Below are positions 1 through 10,968 of a stretch of 64,000 nucleotides of DNA, one piece after another (within the stretch, counting starts at the first letter, position 1; the number at the start of each line of letters is the position of its first letter). The stretch is from Rutidosis leptorrhynchoides. Lineage: Eukaryota > Streptophyta > Magnoliopsida > Asterales > Asteraceae. The DNA is taken from contig NC_092333.1 of assembly GCF_046630445.1 (NCBI RefSeq), forward strand, positions 104,039,501-104,103,500, written 5' to 3'. Both the position numbers and the translations under genes were made by a program. The notes under the pieces are model-generated. The model was not told the origin of the DNA. It worked only from the letters and a program-made list of their open reading frames with translations, and searched no databases.

Positions 1-831
1 TTGCCTTTTTGTACCTGCTCCTTCTTAATCAAGTTAATGATTTCTTCTGGTGCATCACTTTTAGCATACAAGAAAATTACCCATGTAAACCTAGAGTACT
101 CATCAACAATCACCAGGGTATACTTCTTTCCACTCAGACTTCCAATGTTCATAGGCCGTATACTTCTTTCCACTCAGACTTCCAATGTTCATAGGCCCAA
201 AGAGGTTCATGTGAAGCATGTGAAGTGGTTCATTAATGGTAGCTAGAGTCTTAGAGTGAAAATGAGCTTTGGTTTGTTTACCATTAACACAAGCAGAGCA
301 GACTTTATCCTTCTTGTAGGAGAGCTGTGGCAGCCCTCTTACTAACTTCTTTTTAGACAGTTCATTTATATTTTTGAAGTATAAATGAGAAAGTCTTCTA
401 TGCCATAACCAATTTAACTCAGGAACAATCTGTGAATAAAGACAAGTATCAATACCATAATCTGTAGCATCAAGATCAACTACATATACATTTTGTTGCC
501 TCCAAGCAACCAAGATAGGTTTCCCTTTAGGATCATAGATGATTCCAGCATTTTTCCTTATCCTTATCTCACATTCTTCATCAGCAACTTGACTCACACT
601 CAACAGATTATGCATTAATCCTTCTACAAGAGCAACTCTTTTTAAAGTAACACCACCAGCTTTGACAAATCCATACCCAATAGTCTTACCAACAGAATTA
701 TCCCCATATCTGATAGAAGGACCTTTTTCTTCTACAAACCCTTCAAGATGCTCCTTGCATCCTGTCATGTGTCTTGAGCATCCACTATCTAAAAACCATT
801 TTCTTTCATTCTGCACAAGACACAAGAACAA
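1..831 (-). pseudogene. Copia pol: protease, GAG-pre-integrase, start of integrase core
   Basis: Protease site WFLDSGCSRHMTG (Asp in DSG) near 795-760, then the pre-integrase zinc region: LWHRRLSHL supplies His and CSACVNGKQ the cysteines. The integrase core begins near 140-90 with VDEYSRFTWV, which carries its first catalytic Asp. Between the two, a 40-bp tandem duplication (118-197) shifts the frame, and the pre-duplication frame stops at 103. The core continues off the left edge in the other frame. Confidence 0.85.
118..197. repeat. Perfect 40-bp tandem duplication in Copia pol
   Basis: Positions 118-157 and 158-197 are identical. Since 40 is not a multiple of three, the duplication frameshifts the integrase. 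It looks recent, as no base differs between copies. Confidence 0.95.
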
Positions 832-837
832 AAAACA

Positions 838-1986
838 TTAGTTACCTTTGGGAACCCACTTTACAGTGGGTTCACATGAAGAGTTTTTTACTCTCCAAAC
901 AAATGGTTTAGTTTTTATCCAAATAATTTTTTCTTTACATTGATTCTGAATGTTTGACCATTGTTTGTCTAATTTTATCCATTTGTCAACTTTTCCAAGA
1001 CTCTTGGGTTTGTCTAACTCATTTTTGACTTTAGGTTTATCTTTCAGATTTTTACAGAGTTTTGAAATTCTCTTTTTCAGTTTAGTAATAGCTTTGACTT
1101 CAAAACACTTTTGTTTTTCACTTTTAGAATCATCATGTGTTATTTCTGAGATCACAGTATCACTTTGTTTGACTGAGTCTATATCAGAGTCTGATGATCC
1201 AGACTCTGAATTTGAGTCTGTATTTCCGGATCCTGATATGGTCTCAGTGCTATAGATGAATCCTAATTCTGGCATAACAAAAGCATTTGTTAAGTATTGA
1301 TTATCACCATCAACCTTAAGAAAAGTATTATGTAAAATCACAGGCTTAAATATATTTGGATCCTTTTCTTTTTCAACTCCAGTATCATTCTTGAGATCAA
1401 AACCTACACCAAGCACAGCCTTAATATATGCAGGTATTTGCCTAGCTATAGCATCTGAATTTTTCTTAGATGATACACACCAAGATTTATAAATCTTTTC
1501 ATAATTATCTGCTCTTTCTCTAATTTTTCTTTTCTCATCATCAAATCTTATAATCTCCTTATTAAAACTAGATATGTATGCTACTAACTTAATTCTACAT
1601 TGCTCTGTTTCACTTATGTGTAAATCTTTCTCTCTAATTATGGCTTTAAGATTATCTAGTTCAGATTTTAATCTTTTGTTCTCATCTAAGCATGATTTAA
1701 AGTCATTCAACAAATACTGAAACATGCTTATCTTTTCATTATCAACATAGTGAACAAAATTTTGTACCTTATAGGCAGTAGATTTATCAATATTTGATTG
1801 ACTATTAAGTTTCTCAGCAATTTTCAAATCAGCTTCAAATTGACTAGATGACTTCTCCTGTTCAATAACTGCCATCAAACACTTATCTTCCTCTTCATCA
1901 GATGATGAATCTTCATCATCCCAAGTTTCTGTGTAGAGAGCCTTCTCAGCCTTCTTTACCACAGGCTTCACTCCTTCCTTCTTCAA
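838..1986 (-). pseudogene. Long acidic/coiled-coil spacer of the Copia polyprotein
   Basis: An open stretch of about 380 codons between the gag knuckle and the protease. It starts with an acidic patch (WDDEDSSSDEEED), continues with heptad-like helical sequence (ENKRLKSELDNLKAIIREKD), then a Ser/Asp-rich part and a Lys-rich part. The apparent start codon is TTG, so it is not an independent gene but a continuation of gag after the frameshift near 2040. It ends with an in-frame TAA at 838-840, directly before the protease. I recognise no catalytic domain. Similar spacers occur in some plant Copia gags; the function is unknown. Confidence 0.6.
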
Positions 1987-3038
1987 GTTCTTGTACTTCT
2001 GCTTGTACTTCTATGCTTTTTCCAAATACTTACATAGTCTGAACTAGAATCAACCTTAGACCAACACTCAGCAACAATGTGACCAACCTTTCCACACTTA
2101 AAACAAGTAGCCTTCTTGGGATCAAAAGGACTTTTTCCTTTCCTAGGTCCAAACTTTTTCTTTTCAATTCTTTGAGTAAGAAGAGCCATTTGTTCTTCAA
2201 GCATTTGAACCTCTTCATCCTCTGAAGAGTCATCACTTTCCTCATCTGTTTCAGCCTTGGTAGAATAGCTTGAGAATAGTTCTTTGTTTCTTTTGGTTGT
2301 TGCAACTAAAGCAGCATCTGGATCTTTGGCTATCTTCTTAGCATTGATCTTCTTCTTCAATTTGGTTTCCTCAAAATTTGTGAGGATCCCAAATAACCCA
2401 CTAAGATCATAATTATCCAACCTCTCACTTACTACCATTGAGGTAATGATAAATTCAAAAGTTTCTGGAAGTGCATCAACAAACGTTTGACACAACTCTG
2501 CTTGTGTCTTTATTACTCCAGCACCTTCCAGATCATTGATCAAAACCTGAAATCTTGAATGAAGATCAAACAATGATTCCTTTGGTTCAGCAATAAATTT
2601 GTCATACAACCTTACAAAATTCTTCTACGTTTGAGTTTTAACCATAGTAACTCCTTCAAAATCATTTAACAGAATGTCCCACATAGCTTTTGCAATTTTA
2701 GCATGTCCTACCTTTCTCAAGATAGGAACAGAAATTGCATTGCTAATGATACTTCTGATTTTGCTATCAAATCTATAAAGAATAGCATCTTGTTCTGTCC
2801 ACTGAGTCCTTGGAGTTTGAATAAACTCAGCAGGTTTGACCACAGTACCATCAACAATGCTTACTTCTTCAGTCCATTTGTCTGGAATAATTGGTCCTTC
2901 AGTTAGAACTCTTTCCATTTCATCATGAATGGAACCTAGATACCAAAGTAACTTTAGTTTCCAGGTTGTAAAATCAGTTCCATCAAAGATGGGAACACCT
3001 TTTCCTGCCATAACTGGAGCAGTAATTGTAGCAGACAT
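1983..3038 (-). pseudogene. Copia gag (UBN2/DUF4219-type) with CCHC knuckle, broken
   Basis: Starts at an ATG (3038) with an N-terminus rich in small residues and the motif FDGTDFTTWKLKLL, typical of the gag N-domain of plant Copia elements. It continues through a helical capsid-like region (LHSRFQVLINDL) to the zinc knuckle CFKCGKVGHIVAEC (CX2CX4HX4C) near 2110-2070. An in-frame TAG at 2622-2624 splits it. Around 2040 the frame shifts, and a second TAG lies nearby in the frame that leads on to the spacer. The gag would form the particle and bind RNA. Family assignment is confident; the protein is not functional. Confidence 0.85.
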
Positions 3039-3104
3039 GATGATTGTGTATTCTTGTTCTAGGTTTTAATAGACCGTTTAAAGAAAATCAAAAGAATTTA
3101 TATC

Positions 3105-3113
3105 CTGATACCA
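3105..3113 (-). promoter_or_regulatory. Primer-binding site (initiator Met tRNA)
   Basis: The minus strand reads TGGTATCAG two bases inside the LTR end. This is the usual Copia primer site. The match stops after nine bases (GATA follows instead of AGCC). Confidence 0.75.
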
Positions 3114-3115
3114 GT

Positions 3116-3659
3116 TGTTGGTCCACAATCAACAACCTAGAACGTTTATATAAGATCAATTGAACAGAATAACAAATAAATTATAAAATACGGAATCAAT
3201 TGAACTTTATCAATTAAATTGACATAAAGAGAATGAAACAATAGAGAAGAAAATTGTTATTGAATTGTCAAATTGTTGAATTACATGTTCCCTATTTATA
3301 GATTTGAGAAACAAGATTCTCAAATCTTATCGAATCTATTCCAAAACAAACGTAGCAAAATAAAAGGAAACTAAATAATTCATATCTCTTCAATTATCTT
3401 CTCCTAGAAATCAGAGATATTCGTTTTGATAAAATCTCTTCAATGTTATCTTTAATTGTTTCTCGCGTATTTGATTTGATCTTTATCTCTATTCAACACC
3501 AATAGAATCTGTATTTCTTGTTGAGCAGAGTCTGTGTTAATCAATCTTCCAGACTCTAAATATTACAGACTCTAAATACACAGATTCAAATAATACAGAC
3601 TCAAAATACTTTTTAGCTAAACACTTCTTTGACTCATCAGATTTACAAAATTCCTAACA
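3116..3659 (-). repeat. 5' LTR of the Copia element
   Basis: 544 bp. On the minus strand it begins TGTTAG and ends CCAACA, an inverted terminal pair, and it is followed directly by a Met-tRNA primer-binding site. No second copy lies in the window. Confidence 0.85.
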
Positions 3660-3791
3660 ACAAGCTGTTACAAGTTGAGAGGGAGTTGGATGAAACCTAA
3701 ATTATCCATGTAAGTATCCATGCTATATAGTATTAGTTGTAATTTTGTGACTAACTTAAAATATATTATTTTTACAACATATTAGAATAAT
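3660..3791. other. Host remnant between the Copia element and E1
   Basis: 132 bp not explained by either element. The plus strand has a short open run (KLLQVERELDET) ending in a stop and followed by a GTAAGT splice-donor-like site at about 3711. It could be the end of an exon of an unidentified gene, or chance. The E1 TSD (ATTAT) begins at 3792. Confidence 0.4.
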
Positions 3792-3796
3792 ATTAT

Positions 3797-5521
3797 TGAT
3801 ATGGCCAAAATGGACGGTTCTATTTGTGCGGTGTCGTTAGGTCGCAACACGTCAGCTCTGACTATCGAAAGAGAGTAATGGTTTTATTATTTATATTTAA
3901 CTGGGGTTTCCCAGCTATAACTCACCTACTTGTCTTCCTTTGAACGAGTAAGTGGTAAATATAACTCATGTTCGTATTTTTGTATGTTTGCTCAGTAATG
4001 TGGGACAGAAGTGCCTATATAGTTAACCCTAGTGACAAGCGGTGATAGATTAAGATTAACTATGATTATATTAATAAAACTCTAAGGATAAAGATAGATA
4101 GGTATGAAGAATAGAATTCTGATGGGGAATTATCACAAGAGTTTAACTTCCAAGAATAAACACTAAACCTTAATCAATTGGGATTAATCCTAACTGATTT
4201 GTCACTAAAAGTTTAGGCCTTGAAGATTCTGGCTAAGACGGATATCCCTACTCCCAACGTTAACCTAGAGGGTTTAAAAGACCTTATGGATAGAATCCTA
4301 GGTAAATGAACAAAGTGGTATATCCCTAAAGGAAAGTCTCAGCTTTTCTTAATCCTAGTCGGTCTAACTAAAGTAACATTCTACCACTTAATACTAAGCT
4401 ATGTCATAACATTAACAGATGTGCAATCTTAGATATTCTAAGGTACTGCTAATTGGATTAGAAGTCTCTCCTTTGCGATCACTTATTCAATCCCGGATCA
4501 TCTTACAACATCTCAAGAACGTTGCTTCTGATGCGAATCATGCTTCTAAGCAGACTAGTGTTCACTGAACTCTATATTGTCTACTCTAACCACAACCTAG
4601 ATGGGCAGCTCTTCTTTTATGAATAAATGGTTATTCATACGTAGGTACTATATCACTATTTTGATGTTAAGCACACATAACTACTTACCCGTATTCTAAG
4701 GTTGATCAAGTCCTAATACTAGGTTATAGCCACGTGAATAAGCGGAAAGGGTGATCCATAAATTAAACTTCTAAACCGTCAAGGTTTCAGCATAACAATA
4801 GCATAAGTTTCAGATAAAGTATTCAACATATAATAAACAATTGCAACAGATAGATAGGCATGCACGATGAAAGCAACTTAAGATAACAAGATGACTTTAT
4901 TAAATTAAGGAAAGCATTCACTGTTTACAGACGAGATCCGGACCGTTACAAGTGCTGACATCCTCTAGACTGCTCCTATTACAATCTTCGACGTTTATCT
5001 CCGGGTACTTAATTTCCCGCTCGGAGGTGAGAAGGCCTTGAAAGCTCTAGTGAGAGAAAGAGTATTGTAGTGAGAGACTGAAGAGAAGTGTATTGAAATT
5101 GGATGAAAAAAAGCCTTTAAATAGACTTGGATTTTCCCTGCAAACGGCTGGCAGGCTGATTGGCAGGCCGTTTGGCAGGCCGTTTGACAGGCCGTTTGCA
5201 GGGGCCGTTTGACAGACCAGCCCGTTTGCAGGGGCCATTTGCCCTGGCCGTTTGGCAGGCCGTTTATGAGCCAGGCATGCCGTTTGGCTTGCCTGGTCAG
5301 CTGATTTTCCTGGATCGTAACTTGATATCTTGTCTTTCACCGTTTTCGCTCTAGAATCTTCGTTTTAGCTCCGTTTCTCTTGATTCTTTTTGCATCGTCT
5401 TCGTAATTACTGTACCTACAAATCTAACCGAAAAAGCGATTATTTTTCCGACAAAGTTTTGAACTTTATGCTTCCAGAGCTCAATATCGGGGGTAAAAAC
5501 CTAGCTTTTTAGCCGATATCA
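3797..5521 (-). repeat. 3' LTR of E1
   Basis: 1725 bp, TGATAT to ATATCA. On the minus strand a TATA-like CTATTTAAAGG (5114-5124) lies just downstream of a GC-rich array of 12-bp repeats (about 5137-5300). The neighbouring internal side has the purine tract (5522-5535). Its right part is duplicated at 5908-6906. Confidence 0.9.
5137..5300 (-). repeat. 12-bp repeat array in the E1 LTR promoter region
   Basis: Degenerate tandem copies of GGCAGGCCGTTT just upstream of the TATA-like site on the element's sense strand. The duplicated LTR copy (about 6534-6685) lacks exactly one 12-bp unit, and the 5' LTR has a different arrangement. Confidence 0.8.
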
Positions 5522-5558
5522 AATATCCCACACTTAGACTTTGCTTGTCCTCAAGCAA
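5522..5558 (-). promoter_or_regulatory. Polypurine tract and upstream hairpin of E1
   Basis: The minus strand reads TTGCTTG-AGGA-CAAGCAA (5541-5558), a perfect 7-bp stem with a 4-nt loop, then AAGTGTGGGATATT directly against the LTR. The purine tract would prime plus-strand DNA. The same pair recurs in the duplicate at 6907-6943 and in E2. Confidence 0.8.
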
Positions 5559-5907
5559 ACTTTCAAACTTTAAACACCGAAGACTTTTATTCGTAATGAT
5601 CAAGTGGTTTTTGTTCTGCAAGACGGAGGGGCGAAAACTTGGTTTTATTCCTTTTTGTTATTCCCAAACCTTTTTTCCGCAAGCATGAGAGGAGGTTACA
5701 TAACTGAGGCTATCTTACTCGGGTCACTCAATTCACTAAAGTGTTTTGGGTGTCCTATAGTTCTAAGAAATGAAATCGCTCATATCCAGTCATGCTAACA
5801 TTCTTCGTCATAGGCTTGATCGAGACTCAAATCTCCATCACTTATTTGAGAGAACTCTCGGTTATGAACTCAGCTTGAATCGTGAAGAGATGTTGGTTAT
5901 GAACTCA

Positions 5908-7284
5908 TCTCAAGAACGTTGCTTCTGATGCGAATCATGCTTCTAAGCAGACTAGTGTTCACTGAACTCTATATTGTCTACTCTAACCACAACCTAGATG
6001 GGCAGCTCTTCTTTGATGAATAAATGGTTATTCATACGTAGGTACTATATCACTATTTTGATGTTAAGCACACATAACTACTTACCCGTATTCTAAGGTT
6101 GATCAAGTCCTAATACTCGGTTATAGCCACGTGAATAAGCGGAAAGGGTGATCCATAAATTAAACTTCTAAACCGTCAAGGTTTCAGCATAACAATAGCA
6201 TAAGTTTCAGATAAAGTATTCAACATATAATAAACAATTGCAACAGATAGATAGGCATGCACGATGAAAGCAACTTAAGATAACAAGATGACTTTATTAA
6301 ATTAAGGAAAGCATTCACCGTTTATAGACGAGATCCGGACCATTACAAGTGCTGACATCCTCTAGACTGCTCCTATTACAATCTTCGACGTTTATCTCCG
6401 GGTACTTAATTTCCCGCTCGGAGGTGAGAAGGCCTTGAAAGCTCTAGTGAGAGAAAGAGTATTGTAGTGAGAGACTGAAGAGAAGTGTATTGAAATTGGA
6501 TGACAAAAAGCCTTTAAATAGACTTGGATTTTCCCTGCAAACGGCTGGCAGGCTGATTGGCAGGCCGTTTGGCAGGCCGTTTGCAGGGGCCGTTTGATAG
6601 ACCAGCCCGTTTGCAGGGGCCGTTTGCCCTGGCCGTTTGGCAGGCTGTTTATGAGCCAGGCATGCCATTTGGCTTGCCTGGTCAGCTGATTTTCCTGGAT
6701 CGTAACTTGATATCTTGTCTTTCACCGTTTTCGCTCTAGAATCTTCGTTTTAGCTCCGTTTCTCTTGATTCTTTTTGCATCGTCTTCGTAATTACTGTAC
6801 CTACAAATCTAACCGAAAAAGCGATTATTTTTCCGACAAAGTTTTGAACTTTATGCTTCCAGAGCTCAATATCGGGGGTAAAAACCTGGCTTTTTAGCCG
6901 ATATCAAATATCCCACACTTAGACTTTGCTTGTCCTCAAGCAAACTTTCAAACTTTAAACACCGAAGACTTTTATTCGTAGTGATCAAGTGGTTTTTGTT
7001 CTGCAAGACGGAGGGGCGAAAACTTGGTTTTATTCCTTTTTGTTATTCCCAAACCTTTTTTCCGCAACCACGAGAGGAGGTTACATAACTGAGGCTATCT
7101 TACTCGGGTCACTCAATTCACTAAAGTGTTTTGGGTGTCCTATAGTTCTAAGAAATGAAATCGCTCATATCCAGTCATGCTAACATTCTTCATCATAGGC
7201 TTGATCGAGACTCAAATCTCCATCACTTATTTGAGAGAACTCTCGGTTATGAACTCAGCTTGAATCGTGAAGAGATGTTGGTTT
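5908..7284. repeat. Tandem duplication of LTR end plus adjacent internal sequence
   Basis: Segment 4511-5898 is repeated here with an offset of 1397 bp, falling to 1385 bp after one 12-bp repeat unit is lost. The copy contains an LTR end at 6906 and a second purine tract and hairpin. The junction (5895-5907) carries GGTTATGAACTCA, which also occurs at 5860-5872, so it looks like a templated filler. Confidence 0.9.
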
Positions 7285-7494
7285 GGAAGTGGAAGGTTTG
7301 ATAGGAGTTTTTGAAAGATCGAATTTTTGATGATCCTTTCAGCTTTTTGTCAGAAATTTCAAAATTGAGCATCATTCTTTTTGACTGCCAGGAGTTCTTT
7401 TCTCGAGTCTTTCTATGGTTCTGCTTTTATTAGAACCTAAGTATTTTTTTTGGCAAGCATCTTTTACTTCTTTCTTCGAGGTCTCCTTTTATTG
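7285..7494 (-). other. E1 internal remnant beside the E2 insertion
   Basis: Continuation of E1 internal DNA after the duplicated block. It has no ORF and is cut by E2 at 7495-7499. Confidence 0.6.
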
Positions 7495-7499
7495 GCGGT

Positions 7500-8064
7500 T
7501 GATAATGCTAAAAATGAACATATATTTCATAGCATTATCCCTCAAGAAAGACAAGCTTTTAGTTGAAGTTGTCCTATTTACAAGTAATATTCGTTTAAAT
7601 AATAAAAGGTGAAGACAAAAGACAGATTCGACGAATTGAAGACGCAAACAACCAAAAAGCTCAAAAGTACAAAATACAATTAAAGTGATTCCAATTATTG
7701 ATAAGAAACGTCTCGAAATTACAAGAGTACAAGATTCAAAACGCAAAGTACAAGATATTAAATTGTACGCAAGGACGTTCGAAAATCCGGAACCGGGACC
7801 AGAGTCAACTCTCAACGCTCGATTCAACGGACTAAAAATTACAAGTTAACTATGTATATAAATATAATATAATATATAATTAATTATATAAATTATATAT
7901 ATATTATATTTATATATTAAAACCGTTGGCAGACTAGGATCCAAACTTGTGTGAGCTGGATTTACGAACTCCGCGACTCGCGGAGCCCCAAATTCTAAAA
8001 ATGCCTATAAAAGTTAACGCATTCTGAACGTTTTATATATCCTTTTATCAATCTCTCTATCAAC

Positions 8065-8138
<74 letters not shown>

Positions 8139-9505
8139 TTATATTTTAATTTTAATTTTAATTTCTAATAATAAGGTATGTTAGCGACTGTTGTAAGGGT
8201 GTAAGTCGAAATTCTGTCCGTGTAACGCTACGCTATTTTTAATCATTGTAAGTTATGTTCAACCTTTTTACATTAATGTCTCGTAGCTAAATTATTATTA
8301 TGCTTATTTAATCCGAAGTAATCATGATGTTGGGCTAAAAATATTAAAATTGGGTAATTGGGCTTTGTACCATAATTGGGGTTTGGACAAAAGAACGACA
8401 CTTGTGGAAATTAGACTATAGGCTATTAATGGGCTTTATATTTGTTTAACTAAATGATAGTTTGTTAATTTTAATATAAAGATTTACAATTGGACATCCC
8501 TATAAATAACCATATATACTCGATCGGACATGATGGGCGGGGTATTTATATGTACGAATAATCGTTCATTTAACCGGACACGGGAATGGATTAATAGTCT
8601 ATGGAATTATTAAAACAGGGGTGAAATTATGTACAAGGACACTTGGTATAATTGATAACAAAATATTAAAACCTTGGGTTACACGCTGTCGATAACCTGG
8701 TGTAATTATTAAACAAAGTATTAAAATCTTGTTACAGTTTAAGTCCCCAATTAGTTGGAATATTTGACTTCGGGTATAAGGATAATTTGACGAGGACACT
8801 CGCACTTTATATTTATGACTGATGGACTGTTATGGACAAAAACCAGACGGACATATTAAATAATCTAGGACAAAGGACAATTAACCCATGAGCATAAAAC
8901 TAAAAATCAACACGTCAAACATCATGATTACGGAAGTTTAAATAAGCATAATTCTTTTATTTCATATTTAATTTCCTTTATTTTATATTTAATTGCACTT
9001 CTAATTATCGCACTTTTATTTATTGTTATTTAATTGCACTTTTAATTATCGTACTTTTTAATTATCGCAATTTTATTTTATCGCACTTTTATTTATCGCA
9101 ATTTCATTATCGTTATTTACTTTATGCTTTAAATTAAGTTATATTTATTTTTAATATTTTACATTAGGTTTTAACTGCGACTAAAGTTTTAAAAATCGAC
9201 AAACGCGTCATTAAACGGTAAAAACCCCCCTTTATAATAATAATATTACTTATATATATATTTGTATTTTTATAAATTAAAACTAATATAGCGTTAAGCT
9301 TTGTTTAAAAGATTTCCTGTGGATGAACCGGACTTACTAAAAACTGCACTACTGTACGATTAGGTACACTGCCTATAAGTGTTGTAGCAAGGTTTAAGTA
9401 TATCCATTCAATAAATAAATAAATATCTTGTGTAAAATTGTATCGTATTTAATAGTTTTTCCTAGTAAAATATAAGCTATTTCATATACACCTCGCATAA
9501 CATCA
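7500..9505 (+). repeat. 5' LTR of E2
   Basis: 2006 bp. Contains the palindrome CTCCGCGACTCGCGGAG (7969-7985) 20 bp upstream of a TATA box (TATAAAAG, 8006-8013) and a (TA)n run (8066-8127). Confidence 0.95.
8066..8127. repeat. (TA)n microsatellite in the E2 5' LTR
   Basis: About 62 bp of TA; the matching run in the 3' LTR is 45846-45898. Confidence 0.95.
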
Positions 9506-9514
9506 AGTAATTTT

Positions 9515-9532
9515 TGGCGCCACTGCCGGGGA
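9515..9532 (+). promoter_or_regulatory. Primer-binding site of E2 (tRNA-Asp type)
   Basis: TGGCGCCACTGCCGGGGA, nine bases inside the 5' LTR. Confidence 0.9.
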
Positions 9533-10968
9533 ATGCCGAAGCGAAACGCCACACAAAAAAAAAGATTTTTATTAAGTTTTATTTAGTTTTTGTAAAAATA
9601 CATTTTTTATATAAAATATAAAAAATATATATATATATATATATATATAAATATATTTTTAAGATTTTTATAAAATTATAAAGTATTTCTATTTTTATTT
9701 TAGTTTTTCAAATATAAGTTTTATTTAATTTATATAAATATTTTATATAAATATTAAAACAGAAAAATATATAAAATATAAAAAAATAATAATAAAACTG
9801 AACCTGTCGAAACTTGACCTGTCGCTTTTGAACCTGCAATCTCCGTGACTTGCAGAGGAATTAAACTGGGTTCACCGCGACTCGCGGAGCCGCCCAGACA
9901 GGTCACACAGAAACCCTATTCTGCATTAATTACGGTGTAATAATAATTATTATTATTATTTAATTAAAACCCTAATTAGGGTTAGTATTTTAAATAATTA
10001 ATTAATTTAGTTTTATTTATTTAATTTGTATTTTAAGTTTAATTAGTTTAATTAGTTTATAAAATTAATAGTTTTATAAAATAAATAACATAAAAATAAT
10101 ATTTTTATAAAAATTGTACTTTTTACAACTTTTAGTATATTTTTATATTTTGTCTCTTTTCATTTATTTTTAACGTAATTTTTGTATTTTTCTCTCATTT
10201 TTACTTTTAAGATATAGTTTTTACCATAGTTATTTTTATTTCTAGATTTTTAGGCTTTGCCGTAAAATCCCTTAAGTGCTTTTTCTTTAGACTAAGATTT
10301 AGGTGCTTTAGAATTTTGCGACGCCTTTTTAAGTTTTAGTACCTTTTTAAGTTATTGCCATTTGGGATATAGTTTTACTTGTAAGCTTTAATATTTTGAG
10401 ACGCAACTTTTAATTTTTAAGTTTTTAGTTCCTTTTTAAGTTTCGACGCGCTTCTTTCTTATTTCTATTTTTCGACGCCTTTTACCTATGTATCAATTAT
10501 CACTCCAATTAGTAATCTCAATTTTCAATTTTAATTTTAAGTTAGTGATAATAATAAAGTTGGGTTAGTCGAGTGTTTTAAAGTTTTATAAGTCACTCTT
10601 TTTCTTTCTTATTTCTCCAATTTTAATACTGACGCGCTCTTTTTCTTTCTTATTTCTCGACATTCTAGTTTTAGGACATAGATTTTTATTCTACTTCTTC
10701 TCTAAATTTCTTAAAATTACGAAAATTTATTTTAAGTGGTTAAATTGATAGACATCAAAATTTTCTGGTTCGTAGTAATAGTTGGATTTGTACGTGGACC
10801 GGGTTATTGGAGCCAAATAGTACTCAATTATATTGAGACCAAACGAATCCTGCCCCTCTGTTGCATCTTTTGGCTATTCGAAACGTGGGCAAAATCAGAA
10901 AAGTCTATTAATTGGATAACTTATATAATTTTTCTTTCTTTTTAAAAAACTAATAGGATATTCAGTGA
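9533..10968 (+). other. E2 leader (5' untranslated region)
   Basis: AT-rich, no convincing gene. Two copies of the LTR's palindromic motif recur near 9847-9863 and 9878-9894 (CACCGCGACTCGCGGAG). The block 10791-10875 is shared with the E1 leader and holds the hairpin CTCAAT-TAT-ATTGAG (10823-10837). A 69-codon ORF over this block (10736-10945) has no recognisable product. Confidence 0.7.

Larger units (their letters stand above)
1..3659 (-). mobile_element. Ty1/Copia LTR retrotransposon, 5' part only
   Basis: Reading right to left: LTR (3116-3659), an initiator-Met-tRNA primer-binding site, a Copia gag with a CCHC knuckle, a long spacer, the protease motif, a GAG-pre-integrase zinc region and the first residues of the integrase core. 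The order protease then integrase, before any reverse transcriptase, is the Copia order. The element continues past position 1, so its 3' half and second LTR cannot be seen and the TSD cannot be verified; ACAAG at 3660-3664 would be one copy. At least three in-frame stops, one frameshift and a 40-bp duplication make it inactive. Confidence 0.9.

Noticed and set aside
5047..5340. A 97-codon ORF rich in Gly-Leu-Pro-Asn repeats (and its copies at 6444-6725 and 54875-55237)
   Set aside because: It is the translation of the 12-bp LTR repeat array, starts with a non-ATG codon and changes with repeat number.
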